A stretch of 64,000 nucleotides of DNA from Streptomyces sp. CC208A (GTDB lineage Bacteria; Actinomycetota; Actinomycetes; Streptomycetales; Streptomycetaceae), in contig NZ_JASCXN010000013.1 of the NCBI RefSeq assembly GCF_030010625.1, positions 1-64,000 on the forward strand. Reading direction: 5' to 3'. Shown piece by piece: positions 6,791-15,888 of the stretch. The notes under the pieces are model-generated. The model saw nothing but the letters and a program-made list of their open reading frames with translations. It did no database searches and had not been told where the DNA came from. The translations under genes were made by a program, and so were the position numbers. Numbering within the stretch: the stretch's first letter is position 1; each line of letters starts with the position of its first letter.

Positions 6791-8860
6791 ATGAGCGGTG
6801 AGGGTCGGGACGATCCGCTGGGCGGTGGCGGTGCCACGGAGGCCGAGGGCCTGCCCGCCCGCCAGGTGCCGAGCCAGGGAGGCCCGCTTCCCACCGGCGC
6901 GCCGCACGGCCCCGGCTCACCGCACGGCCCGGACGAGCCGAGCGTTCCGCAGCAGCGCGAGGGCAGGCCCGCGGGCGCCGCGCCCGTCTCCGTACCGGGC
7001 CCCGGCACCGACGACGTACCCCTGCCGCCCGCGGACGACGGCGAGGGCGTGCTGCCGCCGCCCCGGGAGCTGCCGCCCTCCGACGCCGATCTGATCCGGC
7101 GCATGCGGGACGGCGACGACACCGCGTACGAGGAGCTGTTCCGCCGTCACTCCGAGGCCGTGCGGCGGTACGCCAGGACCTGCTGCCGGGACGCGCACAC
7201 CGCCGACGACCTCACCGCCGAGGTCTTCGCCCGCACCCTCCAGGCCGTCCGCGGCGGCGCCGGGCCCGAACAGGCCGTCCGCGCCTATCTGATGACCACC
7301 GTCCGGCGGGTCGGCGCGGCCTGGGCGAAGACCCAGAAGCGCGAGCACCTCGTCGAGGACTTCGCCGTCTTCGCCGCCGACGCCGCCCGCGCCTCCGAGG
7401 TCTCCGACCAGACGGCGTCTTTCGGAGCGGGCATGGACCTCGGCGCCGAGGTCCGGGCCATGCAGGAGGCCGAACAGTCGCTGGCCATGCAGGCCTTCCG
7501 CTCGCTGCCCGAGCGCTGGCAGGCCGTCCTGTGGCACACCACCGTCGAGGAGGAGTCGCCCAGCGAGGTCGCCCCCCTCTTCGGCCTGACCGCCAACGCC
7601 ACCGCGGTGCTCGCCAGCCGCGCCCGCGAAGGGCTCAAGCAGGCCTACCTCCAGGCGCACGTCAGCCAGTCGCTGACCGCGGGCGGCGACTGCGCCCGGT
7701 ACGCCGACCGGCTCGGCGCCTACGCGCGCGGCGGCCTGCGGATGCGGGCCGAACGGGGGCTGCGCAAGCACCTGGAGGAGTGCGCCAAGTGCCGGGTCGC
7801 CGCCGGTGAACTCGCCCATGTCAACGCGGGCATCCCGGCGCTGCTCCCGGTCGCGGTCATCGGCTGGTTCGCCGCCGGCTACTCCCTCAAGGCCGCCGGT
7901 GTCGTCGCGGGCGGCGCGGTGGGCGCGGCCGGGGCCGGGGCCGCGGCGGCCGCCACCGGCGGGTCGACGTCCGGCGCCGCCTCCGGCGGGGCCGCCGCCG
8001 AGGGGCTCGGCGCGCCCGCGAAGGCCGGGATCGCCGCCGCCGTGGCCGTCGCCGCGGCGGCCGGGCTCGTCTGGGCGATGAGCGGCGACCCGCAGCCGGT
8101 CGCCGCGCCCAGGCCGACGCCGCCGGCCGTCACCCCCGCCGCCCCCGCCGCACCGGTCGAGCCCCCGCCGCCGTCGGCGAAGCCCTCGCCCCGGCCGGTC
8201 CCGCCCCCGCCGCGCGCGCCGGAACCCACGCCGACACCGACTCCGACACCGGCCCCTGAGCCGACACCGACTCCCAAGCCCACGCCGACGGTGAAGCCGA
8301 CGCCCCCGCCGCCCAGCCCCAAGCCGACGCCGACGCCGACGCCCACGCCTTCACCCACGCCCTCCCCCACTCCTACGCCCACACCGCCTCCGACGACGCC
8401 TCCCCCGCCGCCGCCCGCGCCCGCCTTCTACCGGGTCGACCGGCTGGAGTACGAGGCGTTCGGCGACGGCACCGCGCCCGAGGTCGTCAAGGAGGACGGC
8501 ACCTGGATGTGGTCGCGCCAGGGGATGTCGATCAACGACAGCTCGTACGCGTACGGCGTCAGCGTGCACGCCCCGTCCTCGCTGCTCATCCGGCTCAACC
8601 GGCAGTGCACGAGCTACGACGCGCTCGTCGGCGTCGACGACCTGAGCGTCCCGCTCGGGCCCGGCGGCGTCCGCTTCTCCGTGTACGGGGACGGGGAGCG
8701 GCTCTGGCGCTCGCCCGTGGTCCGGCCGGGCGATCCGGCGCTGCCGGTGCACGTGCCCCTCGACGGGCTGTCCACGCTCCGGCTCGTGGTGGAGGAGCAC
8801 ACGCCGTTCGGGCAGGCCGCCGTCGCCGACTGGGCGGAGTCCCGGATCAGCTGTTCCTGA
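6791..8860 (+). CDS. Sigma-70-like factor fused to zinc finger, membrane segments and NPCBM domain
   Basis: This encodes a 689-aa one-piece signalling protein. After a disordered Pro/Gly N-terminus, residues about 98-170 form sigma region 2 (DADLIRRMRDGDDTAYEEL, then DDLTAEVF). Residues about 235-290 form sigma region 4 (SLPERWQAVLW). Next comes an anti-sigma-type zinc finger (CARYADRL, then HLEECAKC), two Ala/Gly-rich hydrophobic segments (about 350-380 and 415-437), a Pro/Thr-rich spacer of about 100 residues and a final 145-residue domain resembling NPCBM carbohydrate-binding modules (YEAFGDGTAPEV, SYAYGVSVHAPS). I infer a membrane-anchored sigma factor whose outer domain senses wall or glycan. 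ECF groups with such C-terminal fusions have been described in actinobacteria. The 3' end overlaps the convergent regulator by 14 bp. Confidence 0.85.
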   Translation: MSGEGRDDPLGGGGATEAEGLPARQVPSQGGPLPTGAPHGPGSPHGPDEPSVPQQREGRPAGAAPVSVPGPGTDDVPLPPADDGEGVLPPPRELPPSDADLIRRMRDGDDTAYEELFRRHSEAVRRYARTCCRDAHTADDLTAEVFARTLQAVRGGAGPEQAVRAYLMTTVRRVGAAWAKTQKREHLVEDFAVFAADAARASEVSDQTASFGAGMDLGAEVRAMQEAEQSLAMQAFRSLPERWQAVLWHTTVEEESPSEVAPLFGLTANATAVLASRAREGLKQAYLQAHVSQSLTAGGDCARYADRLGAYARGGLRMRAERGLRKHLEECAKCRVAAGELAHVNAGIPALLPVAVIGWFAAGYSLKAAGVVAGGAVGAAGAGAAAAATGGSTSGAASGGAAAEGLGAPAKAGIAAAVAVAAAAGLVWAMSGDPQPVAAPRPTPPAVTPAAPAAPVEPPPPSAKPSPRPVPPPPRAPEPTPTPTPTPAPEPTPTPKPTPTVKPTPPPPSPKPTPTPTPTPSPTPSPTPTPTPPPTTPPPPPPAPAFYRVDRLEYEAFGDGTAPEVVKEDGTWMWSRQGMSINDSSYAYGVSVHAPSSLLIRLNRQCTSYDALVGVDDLSVPLGPGGVRFSVYGDGERLWRSPVVRPGDPALPVHVPLDGLSTLRLVVEEHTPFGQAAVADWAESRISCS

Positions 8861-11800
8861 CGGCCGCGGCGGTACCGGGGGTGTACGGCTCAAGCAGGGT
8901 CAGGATCTCCTCGGGGGTGAGGCCGGCGCCGGCGGCGCGGGCGGCGGCGAGGCCGTCCTCGCCGAGCGCGGCCCGGCAGGAGGCGAGGATCGCCTCGGCC
9001 TCGCGCCGTTCGGGCACCGAGCGGGGTGTGTCCTGCCGCCAGGTGTCGACGGCGGCCGCCACGCGCGCGCAGAGCGCCATGTCGCCGGCCCGCTCCAGGG
9101 CGAGGACGAGGCCCTCGGCGAGGCCGATCACGATGATGTCCGCGCAGTGGCCGCCGAGGGCGGTGCGCAGCGCCCCGGCGGCGGCCGTGACGGCGGCCGG
9201 GCCCGCGCCCTCGTGGGCCTCGATCCGGGCGACGAACCCGTCCAGGGCGATGGCGAAGTGCGGCGGCGGGGTGCCGGTGCGGAGGTGCGCGCCGGCCGAG
9301 GTGATGTGGGCACGCGCGCGTGCGGGGTCGTTCCGTTCGAGGGCGAGGACGGCGCGCAGGAAGTCCACGTAGGCGAGGGCGTCCCGGAGGTGGAGCCGCT
9401 CGGCCTCCCGCGCGGCCTCTTCGAGGCCGCGCTCGGCGGCGGCCGTGTCCCCGTCGCGGTAGGTCAGTTCGGCGAGGCGGGCGATGAGGAACGGGGCCTC
9501 GGCGTGGGCGCCGACCTCGCGGGCGAGCCCGAGGGCCTCCTCGTACGCCTCCCTGGCCTCGCGGCGGCGGCCCCGCGTCATGTTCGCCTCGGCGGCGGCC
9601 GAGGCGACCTGGGCGCCCATCCAGCGGTCGCCGACCCGGCGGCAGAGGGAGCGGAGTTCGGCCAGGTCCTCGTCGACACCCTCCAAGCCGCCGGGCATGT
9701 CCACGATCATGTGGGTGCGGAACATCAGGCTCACGCCGATCTCCCAGTCGCCGCCGTGGCGGCGGCAGATGTCGACGCCGGAGTCGAGGAGGGCGCGGAC
9801 CGTCGACGGTTCCTCGGTGAGGTACGCGGTGAACGGCCAGAGCAGGCCGGGGAAGCGGGCGGACTCCGGGCCGGGGTCCTCACCGAAGGCGTCCCGCACG
9901 CGGCGGACGAGCGCGAGGGTCTCCGGGTTCTCGCGGAGGTCGCCCGTGTACATGTTCTCGTCCTCCATGCCGAGGAAGAGGGAGAGCAGCCGCAGGTGCA
10001 TGCGCGGCCAGTGGCGGGGGTCGGTCGGATCGTCCTGGTCATCCGGATCGTCGCCGAGGCGGAGGGCGCGGCGGGTCCAGGACAGGCCCTCCGTGCGGTA
10101 GTTGCGCAGCCACCAGAACCAGCCCATGGCGAGGACGAGGCGGAAGCCCGCGATCTCGTCGGGGGAGGTGACGAGGGTGCGGTGGAGGGCGGCCCGGATG
10201 TTGTCGAGGTCCCGTTCGAGCCGGTCGATCCAGGGCAGTTGCTCGCCGGATCGGAGCTTGGGTTCGGCCTCCTCGACGAGGGCGGTGAAGTGCGCGGTGT
10301 GGGCGGCCTCGGCGGCGGCGAGCAGCGCGGGGGTCTCGGCGGCGCGCTCGGCGGCGTACTCGTGGATGGTCTCCAGGAGGCGGTAGCGCATCTCGCCGTG
10401 GTCGGTGGGGGTGGCGACGACGAGGGACTTGTCGACGAGGGCGCCGAGGGTGGTGAGGGTGTCGGCCTCTCCGGGGGAACTCCCTCCCGGGGAGGGCGCG
10501 TGGACGGCTTCGGCGGCCGGGAGGTCCCAGCCGCCGGTGAAGACGGAGACCTGGCGGAGCAGGGTGCGTTCGGCCGGGTCGAGCAGGTCCCAGGACCAGT
10601 CGACGACCGCGCGGAGGGTCTGCTGGCGGGGCAGCAGGGTGCGGGCGCCGGAGCTGAGGAGCTGGAAGCGGTCGTCGAGCCGGTCGGCGATCTGGCGGGG
10701 GGTGAGCAGCCGCAGGCGGGCGGCGGCCAGTTCGATGGCGAGGGGCAGGCCGTCGAGCCGACGGCAGATCTCCGCGACGGCGTCGGCGGTGTCGGCGCCG
10801 TCGACAGCACGCGCGTGGTCCCGGTCGAAGGCGGGGCGGACGGCGCGGGCCCGCTCGGTGAAGAGCCGGTGCGCGGGGGCGGGCGGCAGCGGCTCGACGG
10901 GGCGGACGGTCTCGCCGGGGACGCCGAGGGGTTCACGGCTGGTGGCGAGGACGCGGAGGCCCGGGCAGTGGGCGAGGAGCGTCTCGGCGAGGGCGGCGGC
11001 CGCGTCGACGACGTGCTCGCAGTTGTCCAGGACGAGGAGGAAGGAGGGGCGGTCGGCGAGGTGTTCGACGAGGTGGGCGGTGGGGTCGTCCTGGAGGGCG
11101 GTGCCGTCGCGGGTGATCAGGTTGATCTCGCGGAGGCGGAGCGCGGAGAGGACGGCGCCGGGGAGCGCCTCCGGGTCGTCGAGCGGGGCGAGTTCGGCGA
11201 TCCACGCGTCGGGTCCCGCGGCCTGCCGGGCCGCCTCCTCGGCGAGCCGTGTCTTCCCCGACCCGCCGGGCCCGGTGAGCGTCACGAGCCGGGACCGGCC
11301 GAGGTCGTCCCTGAGGGCGGCCAGTTCGGGCTCCCGGCCGACGAAGGAGGTCAGCCGGGGCCGGATGTTGCCGCCGGTGAGGGCGGGTTTCGCCGGGTGC
11401 GCCGGGTCGGGGTCGAGGAGGTCCCGGTGGAGGGCGGCCAGTTCGGGGCCCGGGTCGGTGCCGAGGGCGTCCGCGAGGGTGCGGCGGGCCGTCTCGTACG
11501 CGGCGAGGGCGTCGGCGTGGCGGCCCTCGGCGCGCAGGGCGCGGATGAGCTGGGCGTGGAAGCCCTCGTCGTACGGGTACGCGGCGGTCAGCTCGGTCAG
11601 TTCCGGTACGAGCCCGTCGACGGCGCCGCGCCGCAGGTCGGCCTCGACGCGGCGGCGCAGGGCGGCGAGGCGCTGGGCCTCGGGCCGGACGCCCGCCGGT
11701 CCGGGCAGGTCGGCGAGGGCGGGGCCGCGGAAGAGCCCGAGGGCCTCCCGCAGGAGGGCGGCGGCCGTTTCCGGGTCGCCGGCGTCGAGACGGGCGGCGG

Positions 11801-12122
11801 CCTCGGCCGCGCGGCGCTCGAACACGTACAGGTCGATGTCCTCCGCCCCGGCGGCCAGCCGGTAGCCGGGCCCGGCCGTGGCGGTGACGGCCTCCCGGCC
11901 GAGGATCCGGCGGAGGCGGCCGACGAGGGCCTGGAGCGCGGCGGGCGCGTCGAGTGGCGGCTCGTCCCCGTACACGTCGTCGACGAGTTCCCCGACCGGC
12001 ACGGCCCGTCCCCCGCGCAGCGCGAGCGCGGCGAGCAGCGCCCGCAGGCGGGCACCGCCGAGGGGCAGGGGGGCGCCGTCGGGTCCGAGGGCCTCGGTGG
12101 TGCCGAGGATGAGATACCGCAC
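8847..12122 (-). CDS. SARP/AfsR-type regulator with BTAD, NB-ARC ATPase and TPR-like region
   Basis: This encodes a 1,091-aa transcriptional regulator. Residues 1-95 are an OmpR-like winged helix (VPVGELVDDVYGDEPP), and residues about 100-245 a bacterial transcriptional-activation domain ending GTDPGPELAALHRDLL. An NB-ARC/STAND ATPase follows, with P-loop GPGGSGKTR near residue 285, the Walker B-like FLLVLDNCEHV and the GLPLAIELAAARLRLLTP region. The last 400 residues are Ala/Arg/Glu-rich TPR-like helices. Proteins of this build activate secondary-metabolite or developmental genes, oligomerising after ATP binding. It follows Uma2 on the same strand with an 86-bp gap. The target genes are unknown. 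Confidence 0.87.
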   Translation of the reverse strand: MRYLILGTTEALGPDGAPLPLGGARLRALLAALALRGGRAVPVGELVDDVYGDEPPLDAPAALQALVGRLRRILGREAVTATAGPGYRLAAGAEDIDLYVFERRAAEAAARLDAGDPETAAALLREALGLFRGPALADLPGPAGVRPEAQRLAALRRRVEADLRRGAVDGLVPELTELTAAYPYDEGFHAQLIRALRAEGRHADALAAYETARRTLADALGTDPGPELAALHRDLLDPDPAHPAKPALTGGNIRPRLTSFVGREPELAALRDDLGRSRLVTLTGPGGSGKTRLAEEAARQAAGPDAWIAELAPLDDPEALPGAVLSALRLREINLITRDGTALQDDPTAHLVEHLADRPSFLLVLDNCEHVVDAAAALAETLLAHCPGLRVLATSREPLGVPGETVRPVEPLPPAPAHRLFTERARAVRPAFDRDHARAVDGADTADAVAEICRRLDGLPLAIELAAARLRLLTPRQIADRLDDRFQLLSSGARTLLPRQQTLRAVVDWSWDLLDPAERTLLRQVSVFTGGWDLPAAEAVHAPSPGGSSPGEADTLTTLGALVDKSLVVATPTDHGEMRYRLLETIHEYAAERAAETPALLAAAEAAHTAHFTALVEEAEPKLRSGEQLPWIDRLERDLDNIRAALHRTLVTSPDEIAGFRLVLAMGWFWWLRNYRTEGLSWTRRALRLGDDPDDQDDPTDPRHWPRMHLRLLSLFLGMEDENMYTGDLRENPETLALVRRVRDAFGEDPGPESARFPGLLWPFTAYLTEEPSTVRALLDSGVDICRRHGGDWEIGVSLMFRTHMIVDMPGGLEGVDEDLAELRSLCRRVGDRWMGAQVASAAAEANMTRGRRREAREAYEEALGLAREVGAHAEAPFLIARLAELTYRDGDTAAAERGLEEAAREAERLHLRDALAYVDFLRAVLALERNDPARARAHITSAGAHLRTGTPPPHFAIALDGFVARIEAHEGAGPAAVTAAAGALRTALGGHCADIIVIGLAEGLVLALERAGDMALCARVAAAVDTWRQDTPRSVPERREAEAILASCRAALGEDGLAAARAAGAGLTPEEILTLLEPYTPGTAAAVRNS

Positions 12123-12208
12123 CGGCCCATTCTTGCCGCCGGGCGCGCCGGGCGCCTCGGGGTTTCCCCTGGGCGGTCCCTGAGCCGCGCCGGGGTCCGC
12201 TTCTCAGG

Positions 12209-12811
12209 TCAGAACTCCGCGGTGTCCAGGGTGAAGCCGAGCGGGGCGGGGAGGGGGACTTCGGTCCCCAGCTTGTGGATGGACTTGTGGGTGTAGTCGT
12301 CGGCGTCGGGCTCGGAGCAGACGACGGCTTCGCCGGCCTCGCGGTCGATCATCAGGTAGACGGGGATTCCGGCGCGGGCGTAGGCCCGGATTTTCAGCAC
12401 GCGGTCGCGGCTCGCGGTCGAGGCGGAGGTGACCTCGGCGACGAGAAGGACGGCGTCGGGGGCGTGCCAGTCCTGCTTGTCCCCGAAGCTTCCTTTGGGA
12501 GCGATCGCGAGGTCCGGGATGACACGGACGGTGTCACCCGTCCCTGGGAGGCTCAGGCCGATGCCGGTGTAGCGGCCGAGCCCCTTGTCATGGTCTCGGA
12601 CCTGACCACTCAGCTCCGACACGATCTCCTCGTGCTCGCCGTTGGCCGGAGGTACCACGTAGATCTCCCCTTCGATCAGCTCCACGCGCCAGCCCTTGGG
12701 GGCCTGCGCACTGAACAGCTCGAAGGTCTCCTCGACAGTCGCGCCTTCGCGGTCGTCCGGTTCCTCGGACACGCTGTCCTCCGGAAGCGGAACCGGCAGC
12801 GGCATGGCCAT
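12209..12811 (-). CDS. Uma2-family (DUF820) putative endonuclease
   Basis: This encodes a 200-aa protein with the restriction-endonuclease-like Uma2/DUF820 fold, abundant in Streptomyces. Typical features are WRVELIEGEIYVVPP, IPDLAIAPKGSFGDKQDWHAPDAVLLVAEVTS (split PD...E-V-S active-site pattern) and AGIPVYLMIDR. The PD-(D/E)xK nuclease activity is known for few family members, so DNA cleavage is inferred from fold. The ATG start (MAMPLPVPLPE) is preceded by an AAGGAGGT-like ribosome-binding site. It lies 98 bp downstream of the cyclase homologue on the same strand; no functional link is evident. Confidence 0.8.
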   Translation of the reverse strand: MAMPLPVPLPEDSVSEEPDDREGATVEETFELFSAQAPKGWRVELIEGEIYVVPPANGEHEEIVSELSGQVRDHDKGLGRYTGIGLSLPGTGDTVRVIPDLAIAPKGSFGDKQDWHAPDAVLLVAEVTSASTASRDRVLKIRAYARAGIPVYLMIDREAGEAVVCSEPDADDYTHKSIHKLGTEVPLPAPLGFTLDTAEF

Positions 12812-12909
12812 GCTGGACCTCCTTCGCTCGGTGCGACGCTCTCAGCTTAGGACGGGTGTCCGGGGCCTGGTCAGGAACGCGTTCACTCGAACGGGTGTGC
12901 TGTGACGTT

Positions 12910-15144
12910 TCAGCGGGCCGGGAGGGACCGGGAGGCCGGGATCAGGGGACCCTGGACCGCGCGCGGGGCGCGCGGGGTGGCCGTGTCGGTCCAGCAGGAG
13001 CCTCGGCGGGCGAGGAGGCGGCGGAGCCAGAGTTCGGTGGAGATCAGGTCGGCGAGGCCGTCGAGGGGGACGCGGGCGCCGTCGGCGGCGGCGCGGAGGG
13101 CTTCGCGGACGGTGCCCGCCTCGATGAGGCCGGCGTCGGCGAGGAGGGGGGCGTCGAAGAGGGCGAGGAGGTTCGGGAGGGCGGCACGCAGGCCCGCGCG
13201 GGCGGTGGCGGCGGAGACCGCCGGGTACGGGGCGCCCCAGCCGGGCGGCAGGTCGCGGATGCCGGTGTCGGCGAGGACCGTGCGCAGGACGCCGGCACGC
13301 GCGTCGGGCTGGACCCGGAGCGCTTCGGGCAGGTCCCTGCACGCGCGGACGACCTGGTTGTCGAGGAAGGGGGCGTGCAGCCGCTGGCCCCGGATCTCGG
13401 CGGCCTGTTCCAGGACCCGGTGGTCGGCGGCGGCCCGGGCGAGGGCGGCACGCGCGCGTGCCTCGCCGGGGCGCTGGACGGCGGGCGGCAGGGTGGCCGC
13501 GCGGTGGAGGCGGGCCGACACCTCGGCCAGCGCCTCGCCGGTCAGCCAGCGGGCGGCGGGGCCCGGACGGGACCAGGCGAGGGCGGAGAGCGAGGCGGCC
13601 AGGGGGCCGTGGGCGTCGGCGGGGGCCCGGTTGGCGTCGAGGACGTGCCGGGCGGCGGTCTCCAGGCCGGTCCGGTAAGGGGTACGGGCGAGCCTGCGCG
13701 CCGCGCGGTAGACGGTGACCGGCACCAGGAAGGCGCCCGCCGACGGGCCGGTCGCCCTGGCGAGGGCCGTCACCGGGCGCACCAGGGAGCGGCGCCGGCG
13801 GTCCATCAGGAGGTCGGCGAGGCGCGCCGGGTGGGCGTCCATGACCTGCCGGGCGCCCAGGCCGGTGAAGTGGTCGGCGCTGCCTCCCGCGAGGCGCCTG
13901 CGGTGCCGTTCGGCGGTGACGAGCGCGGGCCCCGGCTCGTCGGTGAGCGGCCCGTCGAGGGCGGCGTACGGCAGGGCCTCCTCGCCCGCCGTGACGACCA
14001 CGTGGCGCAGCCGGGGGTCGGCCGCCAGCTCCCTGGCCCGCTCCAGTTCGGCCGTCCGGCCGGGCCCAGGCCTGGTGGCGAGGTCGTTGAAGGTGACGGC
14101 GAGCAGCCGCTCCCCCGCGTCGGCGCCGTGTCCGAGGATCGTGCCGGGCACTCCGGGCAGTCCGGCGGCGAGCAGGGCCAGGGTGGCGGAGGCGCTGCCG
14201 CCGGACAGGTCGGCGCCGATTCCGGGCACGGGGCCCGCGCCGCGTGCCGCCCGCCGGTCCGCGGGCCCCATCCCGGGGACGGGGCCGGGGTCCGGCGGCG
14301 GTGCCTCGGGCGCGTGCCGGGGGGCGGTGAGCCGGGCCCGTACGGACTCCACGAGCGCGTCCCTGACCGCCTCGACGGCCTGCCGGGGGTCGGCCTGCGG
14401 CGCGGCGACGGCGAGCGAGGCCACCGTCTCGTACCCGGCGATCTCGCGGGAGCCCTCGCGCAGGATCAGCGCGTGGCCGGGCGGGACGCGGCGGACGCCC
14501 TCGTAGGGGGTGGTGTCGCGCAGGGCCTCCGGGGACTCGGGGCAGGCGAGGAGGGCGGCGAGGTGGCCGATGTCGAGCTGGGCCTCGACGAGGTCGGCGA
14601 GCGGGAGGGCGGCGGTGGCGTAGGCGGTGCCGCCCTCCCAGGGGGTGTGGAAAACGGGCCGGGCGCCCGCGAGGTCGCCGGTGACGGTGACCCGGCGGCC
14701 GGCCTTCACGACGGCGGTGTAGCTGCCGGGCCAGGCGGTGAGGTGGCGCAGGGCGCCGCCGCGCGCGGTGACGAGGCCGCGGCGGAGTTCGTCGTCGCTC
14801 GCGGCGCAGCAGCCGAGGACGGCGAGCCGGGTGCCGTCGTCGAGGGCGACCACCCGCACCTCGTCGGGGCGCCAGTCGCCGACCGCCCACAGCGGGTCGG
14901 GGTCGCCCCACAGGAGCTGTGCGCCCACCGGCTGCACCGTGCGCCCCCCGAGGCGGCCGCCGCTCTCGGCGTACGGATGCTCGCGGGGCGGAATTCCGGA
15001 GCCGTACGAGCCGGGGGCGTACGTGCCGGGGGCGTACGTGCCGGGAGCGTACGTGCCCTGGGCGCCGTTCACCGCCCCGGCGCGCGCTCCCGCGGTCGTG
15101 GCGTACCCCGCGGCGACACTGCTCCAGCCCACCAGCCATCGCAT
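12910..15144 (-). CDS. Asparagine-synthase-like protein, albusnodin/ikarugamycin-type macrolactam synthetase homologue
   Basis: This encodes a 744-aa protein of the asparagine synthetase B superfamily. The N-terminus MRWLVGW replaces the MCG of true glutaminases, so ammonia is not drawn from glutamine; this is the mark of lasso-peptide cyclases (C proteins). The glutaminase-like fold spans about 1-250 and contains the TYAPG repeats. The synthetase domain holds the ATP-pyrophosphatase P-loop as GADLSGGSAS (canonical SGGxDS, last residue altered to AS) and the later HAPFLDNQVVRACRDLP region. Such enzymes adenylate an acidic side chain and close a macrolactam. No precursor peptide, RRE or leader peptidase gene is adjacent, so it may be an orphan or act on an unlinked substrate. 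Confidence 0.72.
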   Translation of the reverse strand: MRWLVGWSSVAAGYATTAGARAGAVNGAQGTYAPGTYAPGTYAPGSYGSGIPPREHPYAESGGRLGGRTVQPVGAQLLWGDPDPLWAVGDWRPDEVRVVALDDGTRLAVLGCCAASDDELRRGLVTARGGALRHLTAWPGSYTAVVKAGRRVTVTGDLAGARPVFHTPWEGGTAYATAALPLADLVEAQLDIGHLAALLACPESPEALRDTTPYEGVRRVPPGHALILREGSREIAGYETVASLAVAAPQADPRQAVEAVRDALVESVRARLTAPRHAPEAPPPDPGPVPGMGPADRRAARGAGPVPGIGADLSGGSASATLALLAAGLPGVPGTILGHGADAGERLLAVTFNDLATRPGPGRTAELERARELAADPRLRHVVVTAGEEALPYAALDGPLTDEPGPALVTAERHRRRLAGGSADHFTGLGARQVMDAHPARLADLLMDRRRRSLVRPVTALARATGPSAGAFLVPVTVYRAARRLARTPYRTGLETAARHVLDANRAPADAHGPLAASLSALAWSRPGPAARWLTGEALAEVSARLHRAATLPPAVQRPGEARARAALARAAADHRVLEQAAEIRGQRLHAPFLDNQVVRACRDLPEALRVQPDARAGVLRTVLADTGIRDLPPGWGAPYPAVSAATARAGLRAALPNLLALFDAPLLADAGLIEAGTVREALRAAADGARVPLDGLADLISTELWLRRLLARRGSCWTDTATPRAPRAVQGPLIPASRSLPAR
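15013..15057 (-). repeat. Three 15-bp tandem repeats inside the cyclase gene
   Basis: Three consecutive 15-bp units (gggggcgtacgtgcc, the third with one change) encode TYAPG three times near residue 30 of the cyclase homologue, followed by a divergent copy (SYGSG). The insertion extends the N-terminal domain and is likely a recent slippage expansion. Confidence 0.8.
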
Positions 15145-15888
15145 CGGCGCCTCCACGTCCGTTTCGGTGGGGACATGCTGCCATGACAACGGCGCACGGG
15201 GCGGGGTCCGGGTGCACGGGCCCGAAAGCCGAACGCGCCCCTGGCATGGGCCGGTTGGCCGGGCGATGGCGCCCGGCGGGCGGGCGGGTGACGCGACGGC
15301 GGGGGAGCGCGGGGCGCGCGGAAGGGGAGTACGGGAGGGGAGCGCGGCGGGAACGGTCGGCAGGGCAGGCCCTGCGGTCGGCCGTTTTCGGCTGAATCTC
15401 GCCCCTGGTAAGAGGTTTGATTGCCCGTCAGGCACAGAAGGGGAGGGTGCGGAAGCGTTCCGTCCACGCGGGGCCGCTCGCCGCGGCGCGCCCGCTCGCG
15501 GTCCGGGCGTGCGGCAGTCCGGGAGGCGACCCGCCCCCCGGCGCCGTCCGCCGCCCGCGGGGAAGGGGGCGGCGGTGTCCCCCAGCCCACCGGTACGGGA
15601 CCCGGGCCCCAGGGGGCTCCGTCTCCCGGCCGGACGGGCCGACCCACGCAGCACCCATGGAAGCGCTCCCGGTCCCGAGCGACGAGAGCGCACGGCCGGG
15701 CGCACGGCCACACGGCCGGAGCACGTTCCGGCCGGAGGGCGCCCCCGGCCGGCTGTTCACACAACAATCTCGCCATACGGAACTCTGCCCCTTAACGGTG
15801 GGGATGCGGCGAACTACGCTGTGCTGACGAATGCCGCACGCCTATGCCCGGCGGCGCGGCGGCCGTCTGGATGTCGAGGGGTGGCGTC
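15145..15888. other. 744-bp non-coding region between cyclase and regulator genes
   Basis: Reading both strands I see only frame-shifted Pro/Arg-rich open frames without ribosome-binding sites or homology. I searched for a short peptide with the YxxPxL leader signature of lasso precursors and found none. The region contains the promoters of the divergent neighbours; a good one for the right-hand gene is at 15792-15820. Confidence 0.5.
15792..15820 (+). promoter_or_regulatory. Candidate promoter of the sporulation-associated gene
   Basis: TTAACG and TACGCT separated by exactly 17 bp fit a housekeeping-type promoter. Transcription would start near 15827, leaving a leader of about 60 nt before the ATG at 15889. 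Confidence 0.45.

Noticed and set aside
15145..15888. Possible lasso-peptide precursor near the cyclase homologue
   Set aside because: No short frame on either strand has a leader with YxxPxL, a threonine at the penultimate leader position and a plausible core; all frames are Pro/Arg-rich shadows.
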